Source of the DNA: UBA9926 sp913064795
GTDB taxonomy: Bacteria > Pseudomonadota > Gammaproteobacteria > Pseudomonadales > Azotimanducaceae
Direction of reading: 5' to 3'
Length of the DNA: 64,000 nucleotides
Assembly (NCBI GenBank): GCA_045560765.1
Contig: JBJKZD010000003.1
Coordinates: 62,001 to 126,000, forward strand
The position numbers were made by a program, and so were the translations under genes. The notes beneath the pieces were generated by a model. It ran no database searches. It was given only the letters and a program-made list of their open reading frames with translations, and was not told where the DNA came from. Shown one piece after another: positions 51,781 to 60,663 of this stretch; position 1 is the first letter of the stretch, and every line of letters starts with the position of its first letter.

Positions 51781-53004
51781 CTATGACTCATCAATAGTCC
51801 TCTCAGGACGGGTCAATGGAAACACCAAAACAGACCAAAGACTTGCGAGGATCAATGCGATGAACAAGTAATAACTACTCATGGCGACTCCCACACTTTG
51901 TAGCATCGTCACAACGACAGATGACCCCCCTTTACTGGTTCGATAGCCAAACACATCGATAAATTCTTTCGCCCGAAACCGAGCATCGAAGTTTAACGGT
52001 AAATACACCAGTTCTTTGGCGCCCCGAAAAACGGAGTAATCGAACACTTTAAACAAGAAGAATGCCAAGCCGACAGAAAACAGACTGGGCTCAATCACCG
52101 CCCAAGCGATCGTGCAGCAATGCACTGCTGGCATCATCAAATGAATCCATCGAAGGGCAACCCAGGTCAGCAAAAGCGGGGTCACCACAAATTGCACCAG
52201 CACCGTAACGAGGTTCAAGACGAACCAAAACTGCCCCTGCAATGCAGTCTCCTCGTCAATCCGACCCGCAAACGTATCAGACAGAATCAGTTGGAACTTA
52301 AAATCGAGTACCGCTGCAGTGACCTGCGAGGCGATGACGATTAACAGTAACGACAACAATTTAGGATTGGACCGCACAGCTCGCCAACCAATCCCTTCGG
52401 TCAATGACTTGGGCGGTTCATCAGTCCTAAAAGCGGGTTCCCCAAAGCGGCGGTAGGCAGCATTCGCGATCCAGGCCGACGGCAGTAAAACTAGGGCCGC
52501 TAGCAGAACCAGCGCATGAGTGCCCAAAGGGATAGCCAGCTGAGCGACCAAAATACCACCCACCACACCGCCCATCCCTGCAATCCCGGTAATCGGTCCA
52601 TTCAGCTTTTTTGCCGAAGATGCGTCCAGTTCGGAATTGATATAACTCCAATACTGTTCGATCAAAAGCACAACGTAAAACTCTTTTAATAAAAACAGCA
52701 GCGGCGTGACCCAAATTATTTCAAGCTCAAGCAGCAAAAATCCAATGACCATCAGCAATGCTGAAGCGTAGGTAGAAATTTGCAATGTCATCCTTGGACC
52801 AAAGCGAGACAATAGCTGTCCATAACCCCAAACACCAACCAAGACGACGACCGGCATGCAAGCCATAATCAGCGGCAGCCGCTCCGCTCCATAGGCGGCT
52901 TTAAAAAGAACAGTGGCAGACGATCGCATCAACTCATAACCGAGCAGCGTGAAGAATGCTGCACTGGCCATAAACCCTGCAAAAATAATTTTAGATTTCA
53001 TCAA
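51781..53004 (-). CDS. MFS-fold transporter related to ADP/ATP translocases (NTT/Npt family)
   Basis: This 407-aa integral membrane protein has about 11-12 hydrophobic segments. Its pattern (FTLLGYELMRSSATVLFKAAYGAERLPLI; FYVVLLIEQYWSYIN; VFRGAKELVYLPLNFDARFRAKEFIDVFGYRTSKGGSS) is that of the Npt1/Npt2-like branch of the nucleotide transporter family. The FR.KEFIDVF..R..KG block is characteristic. Free-living bacteria often carry such genes; their substrates are generally unknown and need not be nucleotides. It converges on the C39/ABC gene with 2 bp between. Two adjacent in-frame start codons (MM) leave the start slightly uncertain. Confidence 0.75.
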   Translation of the reverse strand: MMKSKIIFAGFMASAAFFTLLGYELMRSSATVLFKAAYGAERLPLIMACMPVVVLVGVWGYGQLLSRFGPRMTLQISTYASALLMVIGFLLLELEIIWVTPLLFLLKEFYVVLLIEQYWSYINSELDASSAKKLNGPITGIAGMGGVVGGILVAQLAIPLGTHALVLLAALVLLPSAWIANAAYRRFGEPAFRTDEPPKSLTEGIGWRAVRSNPKLLSLLLIVIASQVTAAVLDFKFQLILSDTFAGRIDEETALQGQFWFVLNLVTVLVQFVVTPLLLTWVALRWIHLMMPAVHCCTIAWAVIEPSLFSVGLAFFLFKVFDYSVFRGAKELVYLPLNFDARFRAKEFIDVFGYRTSKGGSSVVVTMLQSVGVAMSSYYLFIALILASLWSVLVFPLTRPERTIDES

Positions 53005-53054
53005 TGAGATCCTAACTTTTCACCCTCCGCAAAGCGAGATCACAGGAGCGTCTA

Positions 53055-53083
53055 GGGACAGTGGTTAGCGCATACCGTATAAT
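53055..53083 (+). promoter_or_regulatory. Sigma-70-type promoter upstream of serC
   Basis: A perfect -10 TATAAT (53078-53083) lies 17 bp after a -35-like GGGACA (53055-53060). Transcription would start near 53090, about 25 bases before the serC ATG. It probably drives serC-tctC-tctB-tctA-rsgA. Confidence 0.75.
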
Positions 53084-53114
53084 AGCAACTTAGCCATTAA
53101 CCAAGACTCTGGTC

Positions 53115-54278
53115 ATGACCGAACCTCGCAGTAAACCGCAGAACCCCAACTTCTCATCAGGGCCCACGGCCAAGCGCCCCGGCTGGTCTCTCGACCAATT
53201 AAGCACTGAAAATCTCGGGCGGTCCCATCGAGCAAAGGGGCCGAAGTCCAGCCTCAAAATGGTCATCGATCTAAGCAAGCGCCTCCTTCGAATACCTGCT
53301 GACTACCGATTAGGCATCGTTCCAGCTTCGGATACGGGCGCGTTCGAGATGGCGATGTGGAATGTCTTGGGTGCGAGGGGGGTGGATGTGCTCAGCTGGG
53401 AAAGCTTTGGCGCAGGTTGGAAAACAGACGTTGAAAAACAATTGAAGATAAAAGATGTTCGCTATTTTGAAGCACCCTATGGTGAGCTTCCTAACCTGCT
53501 AGACGTTGATTCTGTTAACCGAGATGTGGTCTTTACTTGGAATGGAACAACATCCGGCGCAAAGGTTCCGAACGGTGACTGGATTGCAGAGCATCGGTCA
53601 GGACTCACGTTGTGCGATGCGACCTCGGCGACCTTCGCCATGGAGTTGCCCTGGGAAAAACTTGATATTGTGACCTGGTCTTGGCAAAAGGTGATGGGCG
53701 GAGAAGGTGCCCACGGGATGATTGCCCTATCACCCCGTGCTGTGCAACGTCTTGAGACCTATACCCCGCAATGGCCTCTGCCGAAAATATTCAGGCTCAC
53801 GAAAGGCAGCGCTTTGATGGAAGATATCTTTGAAGGCGCAACAATCAACACACCCTCCATGCTCGCGGTCGAGGACCAGCTCGATGCTCTGCGCTGGGCC
53901 GAACGCATTGGCGGCCTTGACGCGCTCATAGAACGCAGCCAGAAAAATTTGGCGACGATCCGGAGTTGGGTCAGTGACAGTTCCTGGGTGGATTTTCTAA
54001 CGGAAAACCCTGAGCACCAGTCCAGCACCGCCATCTGCCTCAAAGTCTCCCATCCTCAATTCTTGGCCCTCGACATCGAGGCCCAGCGTCAGTTTATTAA
54101 ATCCATGACCACTGAACTCGATGCCAAGCAAGTGGGGTTCGATGTGGGCGCCTATCGAGACGCGCCGCCTGGACTTCGATTATGGGGCGGAGCAACCGTC
54201 GAGGCATCGGACCTCCAAACACTTACTGCATGGCTTGATTGGAGTTTTCATAAGGTTCTAGAGAATCGTCTAGCATGA
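53115..54278 (+). CDS. serC: Phosphoserine aminotransferase, alphaproteobacterial/archaeal-type
   Basis: This 387-aa PLP enzyme converts 3-phosphohydroxypyruvate and glutamate to phosphoserine (serine synthesis; also pyridoxine synthesis in some bacteria). It is the longer type found mainly in alphaproteobacteria and Methanosarcina: it begins NPNFSSGPTAKRPGW and has NLGRSHRAKGPKSSL. The Schiff-base Lys is Lys192 (TWSWQKVMGGEGAHG). The usual gammaproteobacterial SerC is a different subgroup, so transfer is possible. The stop overlaps the tctC ATG by 4 bp. Confidence 0.95.
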   Translation: MTEPRSKPQNPNFSSGPTAKRPGWSLDQLSTENLGRSHRAKGPKSSLKMVIDLSKRLLRIPADYRLGIVPASDTGAFEMAMWNVLGARGVDVLSWESFGAGWKTDVEKQLKIKDVRYFEAPYGELPNLLDVDSVNRDVVFTWNGTTSGAKVPNGDWIAEHRSGLTLCDATSATFAMELPWEKLDIVTWSWQKVMGGEGAHGMIALSPRAVQRLETYTPQWPLPKIFRLTKGSALMEDIFEGATINTPSMLAVEDQLDALRWAERIGGLDALIERSQKNLATIRSWVSDSSWVDFLTENPEHQSSTAICLKVSHPQFLALDIEAQRQFIKSMTTELDAKQVGFDVGAYRDAPPGLRLWGGATVEASDLQTLTAWLDWSFHKVLENRLA

Positions 54279-55238
54279 GAGCAGGCTTGCTGGTCTTGTC
54301 TTTATTGATCGCCAGCACTGTACAAGTCCGTGCTGCGGAGCTTATGGATGGGGTCCACTTTATGATTCCAGCAGGTCCAGGAGGGGGCTGGGACGGGACA
54401 GCAAGAGGCGTTGGACTAGCACTTAACGAAGCCAATCTCACCGGTGATACGACCTTCGAAAATATAGCCGGTGGTGGTGGCGGACGGGCCATCGCTAAGC
54501 TCATAGAAACAGCGGACCGACAGCAAAACACGCTGCTGATCAGCTCCACACCAATTATTGTCCGATCGCTTCAAGGTATTTTCCCTCAGTCCTTTAGAGA
54601 TCTCGTTCCAATCGCGTCTATGATCGCCGACTACGGCTGCTTTGCCGTTCGAAGCTGATTCAAAGGTGCAATCCTTCTCTGACCTCGCTGAGCGCTTCAA
54701 AAAAGACCCCCGCTCGGTGATTGTCGCCGGAGGGTCAGTTCGGGGTAACACGGATCATTTTGTACTCGCGAAAGCCCTTCAGTTAGCTGGCGCAGATCCT
54801 AAACCTCTCATTTATCTTGGCTATGATGGGGGCGGCAAGGCTGCGACAGGCTTACTCTCCGGAGAAGCGCTCGTACTTTCCACCGGACTCAGTGAAGCAC
54901 TCCAATTACATCGGGCGGGCCTTCTTCGAATTATCGGTGTCACCGCGGCATCGAACATACCGGATTTGCCTGACCTTCCAACGCTACGAGATCAAGGTAT
55001 TGATCTCGTTTTTGCGAACTGGCGTGGCTTCTTTGCAGCAAAAGGACTGCCGACAAACCAATACACGAGGATGCAGAACACGCTCCGAGCAGTATCGAAC
55101 TCCCCTGAATTTGACGCCATCCGTCGACGAAATGGCTGGATCGATCTACACATCGAAGGAGCAGCGTTCTACAGTTTTCTTGAGCAGCAAGAAACCCAAA
55201 TCAAATCCCTCATGCAAAGCATTGGTTATCTTCGCTAG
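54275..55238 (+). pseudogene. tctC: TctC-type tripartite tricarboxylate receptor, single-base frameshift
   Basis: Two frames together encode one TTT-family solute-binding protein of about 320 aa. Frame 1 (54275-54658) has a signal peptide and PAGPGGGWDGTARGVGLALNEANL, then DLVPIASMIADYGCFAVR and a stop. Frame 2 (from about 54654 to 55238) continues ADSKVQSFSDLAERFKKDPRSVIVAGGS through to IGYLR. Skipping one base at 54652/54653 (extra A after CGA) joins AVR to ADSK exactly as in intact homologues. The gene may be inactive, or the base may be a sequencing error. It is flanked by intact tctB and tctA. Confidence 0.85.
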
Positions 55239-55735
55239 TGACTCCCGGAGCATCCCTTTCAAATCGCGTCAACCCGGCCGCCATTGGCTTATCCTTGTTC
55301 TTCGCGACCTACCTCTGGTTTGCAACCCAGATCCATATCGATCTATGGTCGATGGATGGTTTTTTTACAGCTCGATCCTTCCCCTTCTTTGCGGGAGGTC
55401 TTGGACTGATTTCATCGGTTCTCATCGCTGGTCTCGCCTACTTTCGCCCTCTTGAGTCAGTGCCACCCACATCGACCGAGTCGCTTCGCTACTTGCCCCT
55501 TTTACGGATGGTTTTGCTGATATCGATTTACATCACATTGATCGACCTATTGGGATTCGTCCTCAGCAGCATTGTTTTCATTGCAGCTGCCGGATGGCTT
55601 TCCGGCACTAGGCACTATTTTTTACTGTTGACTGTGGCGGTGACAGTTCCAGTCTTACTCGGCTTTATCCTTAGTTTACTCGGCATCTATCTCGACCCCG
55701 GATCAATCATTGGACAGTTAGGCTTCTCCCGATGA
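55238..55735 (+). CDS. tctB: TctB-family small permease subunit
   Basis: This 165-aa membrane protein has four hydrophobic segments and is the small subunit of a tripartite tricarboxylate transporter. Typical features are the N-terminal TM (AAIGLSLFFATYLWFATQI) with FFTARSFPFFAGG, then RYLPLLRMVLLISIYITLIDLLGFVLSSIVFIAAAGWLSG. The start is a GTG at 55238 sharing one base with the tctC stop (TAGTG). It overlaps tctA by 4 bp (ATGA at 55732-55735). Confidence 0.88.
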   Translation: MTPGASLSNRVNPAAIGLSLFFATYLWFATQIHIDLWSMDGFFTARSFPFFAGGLGLISSVLIAGLAYFRPLESVPPTSTESLRYLPLLRMVLLISIYITLIDLLGFVLSSIVFIAAAGWLSGTRHYFLLLTVAVTVPVLLGFILSLLGIYLDPGSIIGQLGFSR

Positions 55736-57243
55736 TTGAAGGACTCCTCATTGGTCTAAGCACGGTCTTAACCCTACACAACCTTCTATTTGTTGCCGCA
55801 GGCTGTCTGACAGGAATGATGATCGGGCTGCTTCCCGGTCTAGGACCGATCTCCGCAATCGCACTCATGATTCCGATCAGCTACAACCTCGACCCCACCA
55901 GCGGTATGATTCTTCTCGCGGGTGTCTACTACGGCGCAATTTTTGGGGGCTCCACCAGCGCGATACTGATCAATGCGCCGGGGGTTGCAGGTACCGTTGC
56001 AACAGCCTTTGACGGCTATCCATTGGCTCAGCAAGGCCATGCGGGAAAAGCCCTTGCAGTCGCCGCCTATGCCTCTTTTTTTGGCGGCACCCTTGGTGTG
56101 ATTTTGCTCATGTTTTTAGCACCGACGCTTTCGAGCCTGTCGCTCTCGTTTCAATCCGCCGAGTATACCCTCATGATGGTGCTCGGCCTGAGCCTCGTCA
56201 TCTCATTCTCAGAACGCGGACACTATCTAAAAGCCACAGCGATGGTCGCACTGGGTCTTGGTTTATCCACCGTCGGTACAGATCTCGCGTCCGGCGTGAC
56301 CCGTTTTACCTTTGGCAGAATGGATCTGATTGATGGGGTGAGTTTTTTACTACTGGCGATGGCAACCTTTGCAATGGCAGAGGCACTGCTCATGCTACAA
56401 GCACCTAAAAGTCGTGAGAACCCTACCCTGGAGGTGTCCAAACGCTCCCTCGCGCTCAATCAGGAAGAAGTCAAAACCATCGCGCCAGTTATTTCACGAA
56501 GTTCTGTTCTGGGTTTTTTGGTTGGTGTTCTACCTGGCGCGGGAGCAACGATCGCCTCCTTTTTAGCCTATAGCAGCGAAAAAGTGCTCACTAAGGAGCC
56601 AATACCAGCCTTTGGCCAAGGCAACCTGAAAGGTCTCGCTGCCCCAGAGTCGGCGAACAATGCGGCCTGTACAGGCTCCTTTGTCCCACTCCTGACATTA
56701 GGTATCCCTGGATCAGGAACAACAGCCATCTTACTTGGCGCGCTGATTGCTTATGGCATTCAGCCAGGGCCTCGCCTCTATCTCGATGAACCGACTGTCT
56801 TTTGGTCAGTGGTTCTCTCGATGTACATTGGCAATCTCATCTTATTATTTCTTAATCTTCCGATGATTCCGTTGCTCGCCAAACTGCTCGTCATTCCCCG
56901 GACAGTGCTGGCCCCCTTGATCTTATTTTTCTCAATGACCGGAGTTTATCTCGTGTCATTTAACCTCTTTGATTTATACCTCATGCTAGGTTTTGCGCTC
57001 GCTGCTGTTGTCCTTAGAAATTACGATTTCCCAATGGCACCTCTGCTACTCGGCTTTATATTGGGCGGACTTCTGGAAGACAATCTCCGGCGAACATTGA
57101 TCGTCAGTCAAAATGAGCTCAGCTTCCTGCTTGAACGACCTGCGAGCCTTTTACTCATGATTCTGATTCTTTGTGCCGTGCTCATACCGGTTCTTCGCCA
57201 ATTTTCACCCGTCAACGCCTTGAGACGCCAGCACCATGAGTGA
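55732..57243 (+). CDS. tctA: TctA-family large permease subunit
   Basis: This 503-aa polytopic membrane protein has about 12 TM helices. The family signature is GLLPGLGPISAIALMIPISYNLDP near residues 33-55, followed by YYGAIFGGSTSAILINAPGVAGTVATAFDGYPLAQQGHAGKAL. The repeated half has GVLPGAGATIASFLAYSSEK and PESANNAACTGSFVPLLTLGIPGSGTTA. It forms the channel of a Na+-linked tricarboxylate or related carboxylate uptake system that needs TctC as receptor. Its coding frame is intact, but tctC upstream is frameshifted. Confidence 0.95.
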   Translation: MIEGLLIGLSTVLTLHNLLFVAAGCLTGMMIGLLPGLGPISAIALMIPISYNLDPTSGMILLAGVYYGAIFGGSTSAILINAPGVAGTVATAFDGYPLAQQGHAGKALAVAAYASFFGGTLGVILLMFLAPTLSSLSLSFQSAEYTLMMVLGLSLVISFSERGHYLKATAMVALGLGLSTVGTDLASGVTRFTFGRMDLIDGVSFLLLAMATFAMAEALLMLQAPKSRENPTLEVSKRSLALNQEEVKTIAPVISRSSVLGFLVGVLPGAGATIASFLAYSSEKVLTKEPIPAFGQGNLKGLAAPESANNAACTGSFVPLLTLGIPGSGTTAILLGALIAYGIQPGPRLYLDEPTVFWSVVLSMYIGNLILLFLNLPMIPLLAKLLVIPRTVLAPLILFFSMTGVYLVSFNLFDLYLMLGFALAAVVLRNYDFPMAPLLLGFILGGLLEDNLRRTLIVSQNELSFLLERPASLLLMILILCAVLIPVLRQFSPVNALRRQHHE

Positions 57244-58237
57244 ACGGCTGAATCAGCTCGGGCTACAAGCACTGCTGCGTCAGGGCTATCAACCCGCTGA
57301 GGGCATCACGTTGGGCCGGATTACCCGGCAAGACCGTCAGCGACTGACTGTTTTGACCGCAGACGGCCCCGTTAGGGCAATCTTAAGTCCCAAAAACCGT
57401 CTCGCTAAGAGGAATAAAATCCTTACGCCGGTTGTCGGTGATTGGATCGAGATCGAGGAAGACACATCAGAATCTGGGATGCCCGCCGTCAGAATGCTAC
57501 TCCCCCGATTTTCAAAATTGTCGAGGCGCGCCGCAGGTGACGCACCCGTCGAACAGGTGTTGGTTGCTAATCCTGATATTGTCTTTGTGGTTTCGGGACT
57601 CGATCAAAACTTTAACCCAAACCGAATCCAGCGCTTTTTATCAATGGCTTGGAGCTGCGGGCTCCCTGCTGTGTTACTACTCAGCAAAGCCGATCTGGTT
57701 GATGGGTTATCAGAGAAGTTAAAGCTGCTCGAACCCATTTTATATGGGACCCCGGTCTATCCCGTCAACATGCACGACGGGGCAAGTCTCGAAGCGCCCC
57801 TTTTACATCTAACAACAGGCCAATGTGCCGCTCTAATTGGCTCTTCAGGTGTTGGAAAATCGACTCTCGTCAATCAGCTGTTAGGCGTCAATCAGATGGC
57901 CACCCAAGCCGTCAGGGCGTTTGACGACAAAGGTCGACATACGACTACTCACCGGGAGCTGTGTGTTTTACCCGATAATCGCGGGCTTATCATCGACACC
58001 CCGGGAATGCGAGAGGCGCAAATTTGGTATGACGAGGATCAACTGCGCGACCGCTACCAAGCGTTACTCAATCATGCCAATGACTGTAAATTTACCAACT
58101 GTCGCCACCTGGAAGAGCCGGACTGCGCCGTCAAAAAGCAAACCCTAATCAATACTCAGTTTGACCATTTGTGGCGGCAATATTGTTTGGTGGCTTACGG
58201 CATCACTGATGTGTCTGACTTAATCAGAACCAGCTAA
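57236..58237 (+). CDS. rsgA: Ribosome small subunit GTPase RsgA
   Basis: This 333-aa circularly permuted GTPase acts in late 30S maturation. An N-terminal OB-like domain (VVGDWIEIEED) is followed by the permuted G motifs: G4 LLLSKADLVD comes first, then G1 GSSGVGKSTLVNQL, then G3 DTPGMREAQIW. The C-terminal zinc site follows the CxxxxCxHxxExxC pattern in CKFTNCRHLEEPDC. The start overlaps tctA by 8 bp. It sits outside its usual neighbours (orn/psd). Confidence 0.97.
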   Translation: MSERLNQLGLQALLRQGYQPAEGITLGRITRQDRQRLTVLTADGPVRAILSPKNRLAKRNKILTPVVGDWIEIEEDTSESGMPAVRMLLPRFSKLSRRAAGDAPVEQVLVANPDIVFVVSGLDQNFNPNRIQRFLSMAWSCGLPAVLLLSKADLVDGLSEKLKLLEPILYGTPVYPVNMHDGASLEAPLLHLTTGQCAALIGSSGVGKSTLVNQLLGVNQMATQAVRAFDDKGRHTTTHRELCVLPDNRGLIIDTPGMREAQIWYDEDQLRDRYQALLNHANDCKFTNCRHLEEPDCAVKKQTLINTQFDHLWRQYCLVAYGITDVSDLIRTS

Positions 58238-58263
58238 CCCAATGCTCCGGGGCTCGGATTGGG
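58238..58263 (+). other. Hairpin directly after the rsgA stop
   Basis: CCCAAT (58238-58243) pairs with ATTGGG (58258-58263) and the inner CCG (58247-58249) with CGG (58255-58257), leaving a 3-base bulge. No T-run follows. It may still end the serC-rsgA transcript or protect its 3' end. Confidence 0.4.
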
Positions 58264-58578
58264 ACGTGCCTGGTGTCTTGAGGATGCACTCGATGACACC
58301 CCTTGACTGCAGGGCAGAACGTTACAGCAACTACAGTCCTCTCATCGTGCCGGCTAACCCTTTGTTCCAAAATGAGCCTGCCACTCTTGTCTAAGAAGGC
58401 ACCGGCGCAACAGGCTCGAAACCTGGAGATCAGTGATCGGGTTCTGCTGAGGCCAGCCGGCGACGCATTTTTAGGGACGGGGTAAAGTAATTAAGTCCGA
58501 TGCCCTGGTGGATTGGCTCAAATCATTTGATGGGGTACGCAATCTCAAAAGCCCCCAAGGCCAAAACACTGCCTCAAC
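58264..58578. other. Gene-free stretch between rsgA and the TonB operon
   Basis: I see no supported gene. Short plus-strand frames exist (58303-58485, and a 37-codon frame from the ATG at 58372, MSLPLLSKKAPAQQ), but they lack ribosome sites and recognisable similarity. The stretch separates two convergent transcription units. Confidence 0.4.
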
Positions 58579-58605
58579 AAAAAACGGCCCCTACTGGGGC
58601 CGTTT
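58579..58605 (-). terminator. Intrinsic terminator of the TonB/ExbBD operon
   Basis: AAACGGCCCC (58582-58591) and GGGGCCGTTT (58596-58605) form a perfect 10-bp GC-rich stem around TACT. On the minus strand the stem is followed by a T-run (complement of AAAAAA ending at 58584). It lies about 30 bp beyond the TPR gene stop, so it ends the minus-strand operon. Confidence 0.9.
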
Positions 58606-58633
58606 GAATCGGTTAACAACGACTTATCGAGTG

Positions 58634-59980
58634 CTAGGACTCTAACATCTCTTTCAGAGCGGCTTGACGCTTCTTCTCACCAGCAATGTAGCGGATATAT
58701 TGACGCGTCTGTTTGGCCAACTTCTTATCCAACTTGCCTGCAGAACGGAACGACTTCGAAGCCTGATCCCAGTTTTCCAGGGACATATGCGATATCGCTA
58801 ACCAAAAATGCGCATCGGAAGCCGATTTTAGCTCCTCGTCATCAAGCGCCTTAACATAAGCTCCAATGGCCTCTTTATGTCGATCTTCCTGCGCCAACGC
58901 TTGAGCCAGACGGTAGAAAATTTCTCCATCCTCGGCATATTGACTCGCACGCTCCCATGCATCGATCGCCTTAGCCATATCTTGGGACAAGGTGTAACAG
59001 GTCGCCAGCAATCGTAAATTCTTCTCGTTTGCTTCGACAATCTCATCTTTCAGGCCTTGCTCGAGCACTGAAGCAGCCTCAAATGGCACCTCCGCGTTAA
59101 GCAACCTTTGGGATAACATGACCACTTCAGAATCTTTGCTGAACATGCCCTGGGCGTAGATCGCGTAATATGCTGACAACGATCGGTCATCCCATTCCTT
59201 CTCGGTATACATACCCGCTAGATGCATCCAATATTGTTTCTTAGGGAAGTCGACCACCATGCGCTCTAGGACACGAATGACGTTGTCCATGTCTTCAAGC
59301 TCGTTGTAGAGCACGACCTGCAAATACAGCCAGTTCTCCTTCATTTCGCGATTTTCGGCTTCTACAATATCCTCGACTTCGATCGCCCATTTAAGCGCTT
59401 GTCTAAAGTTTTCCAGCTGATAGTTCGCTGTGGCCTTCAAATAGCTTACTGCGGCATCCGGACCGCCGTTGAGGGTTTCCCACTGCTTAATATAACTGAG
59501 TGCCTCGCGGTATTTCTCGATGGAGTAATTTAACTGAAACAACGCACGCAATGCATTTTTTTCAAGCGCCTCGGTAATCACACCCACTTTACCGGCAGCA
59601 ACCACCTGCTCGTAAGCGTAGATCGTTCGTGGAACGTTCTCCAGGGTGTAGTATCCAAAAGCCAACAAATTCCAGAGCTGGGACAACTCGTTAGAATTCA
59701 ACTTTCTGCGTTGGGTCATTTCCAACAACTTGTTAATTCCGTCTTGGGGGGTGCCTTTTGGAACGGGCGCCGGTTCGCCTTCTTCTCTTGGCATGGAATC
59801 AGGGTCAATCATGATCTGCGCTTCAGACATCTGCTTATACAGACTTTGACTGATTGCAGGGACCCGGCGAGGTTTCTTCTTTTCATCCGCCGCCATCGCG
59901 ACGTGAATTCCTGCGACGTTGAACGCAACAAGCACCGATAAACAAACCCAGGTTCTGAACAATTTTTGAGCGCCCTTCAT
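58634..59980 (-). CDS. TPR-repeat protein of the TonB/TtpC operon
   Basis: The protein has 448 aa from the ATG at 59980, chosen because AGGAG lies 7 bases upstream; other starts at 59995/59998 overlap tonB. It has a signal peptide (CLSVLVAFNVAGIHVAMAA), then a Pro-rich acidic segment, then repeated helical pairs of the tetratricopeptide kind through most of its length. Clear repeats include FRQALKWAIEVEDI, ENWLYLQVVLYNELEDMDNVIRVLERM and AHFWLAISHMSLENWDQASKSFRSAG. It ends in a Lys/Arg-rich tail. Such TPR proteins are known to close TtpC-type TonB clusters. It is predicted to be periplasmic; its partner is unknown. Confidence 0.85.
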   Translation of the reverse strand: MKGAQKLFRTWVCLSVLVAFNVAGIHVAMAADEKKKPRRVPAISQSLYKQMSEAQIMIDPDSMPREEGEPAPVPKGTPQDGINKLLEMTQRRKLNSNELSQLWNLLAFGYYTLENVPRTIYAYEQVVAAGKVGVITEALEKNALRALFQLNYSIEKYREALSYIKQWETLNGGPDAAVSYLKATANYQLENFRQALKWAIEVEDIVEAENREMKENWLYLQVVLYNELEDMDNVIRVLERMVVDFPKKQYWMHLAGMYTEKEWDDRSLSAYYAIYAQGMFSKDSEVVMLSQRLLNAEVPFEAASVLEQGLKDEIVEANEKNLRLLATCYTLSQDMAKAIDAWERASQYAEDGEIFYRLAQALAQEDRHKEAIGAYVKALDDEELKSASDAHFWLAISHMSLENWDQASKSFRSAGKLDKKLAKQTRQYIRYIAGEKKRQAALKEMLES

Positions 59981-59994
59981 TCCTAAGCTCCTCA

Positions 59995-60651
59995 TCAAGA
60001 ATCGGCCAATTCAAAAGTGATCTTATTTTGAACGCCTGCGGCCTCAATGGGCACACCATCGATCACTTTCGGTTTGTATTTAAACTTCGATGCGGCCTTG
60101 ATGGCCGAAGAATTGAACACACTGTTCGGACTGTCTACACATTCTTTGGGCGCGCGAGGATTCGGGATATATCCACAATTCTCGACCACAATCGGATCTC
60201 TGACGGTCCCTTGCTCGGTCACCGTAAACTCAACAATCACGTAACCCGCTAGCCCTCGTGAAAGCGCCCTACGGGGATACTGCGGTTGAACTTTTACAAT
60301 AGGCAGATACTCACCATCACTGATTCCAAAACCGCCGCCGCCAACATCAACATTCACTGACAGATCAACGTTCGCCATACTGAACCCAGCGTTGTCCACG
60401 GCCACATTAAAATTCTGAGGAGGAACATCCGGTGGCGGCTCATCAGGAGGTGGTGGTTTTTTCGGTTTTCGCTGCTTGGTCTCGAGCTCTTGTTCTTGCT
60501 TAACGCGAACAAAGTCCACGAGGTTGCCAATCTTGTCATCTGTCAACGCACTATCAGCACCTTGAATGAGGTATTGCATCAGATAGAAGAGCCCCAGGGT
60601 CACGATGACACCGACAATCGCAGAGAGACCGACTCGAATCGCTATCAACAT
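59995..60651 (-). CDS. tonB: TonB family energy transducer
   Basis: This 218-aa protein has an N-terminal TM helix (VGLSAIVGVIVTLGLFYLMQYLI), a short Pro/Lys-rich segment (KPKKPPPPDEPPPDVPP) and a C-terminal TonB domain. The domain carries VQPQYPRRALSRGLAGYVIVEFTVTEQG. The periplasmic spacer is short compared with E. coli TonB, as in TonB2-type proteins. The TM lacks the usual His of E. coli TonB (HIS motif), which also fits TonB2-like systems. The stop overlaps the region of the TPR gene start. Confidence 0.93.
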   Translation of the reverse strand: MLIAIRVGLSAIVGVIVTLGLFYLMQYLIQGADSALTDDKIGNLVDFVRVKQEQELETKQRKPKKPPPPDEPPPDVPPQNFNVAVDNAGFSMANVDLSVNVDVGGGGFGISDGEYLPIVKVQPQYPRRALSRGLAGYVIVEFTVTEQGTVRDPIVVENCGYIPNPRAPKECVDSPNSVFNSSAIKAASKFKYKPKVIDGVPIEAAGVQNKITFELADS

Positions 60652-60663
60652 AAATTAAACCTC

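Noticed and set aside
54642..54670. Programmed ribosomal frameshift in tctC
   Set aside because: No slippery heptamer or strong downstream structure is visible at the CGAAGC junction. A mutation or sequencing error is simpler.
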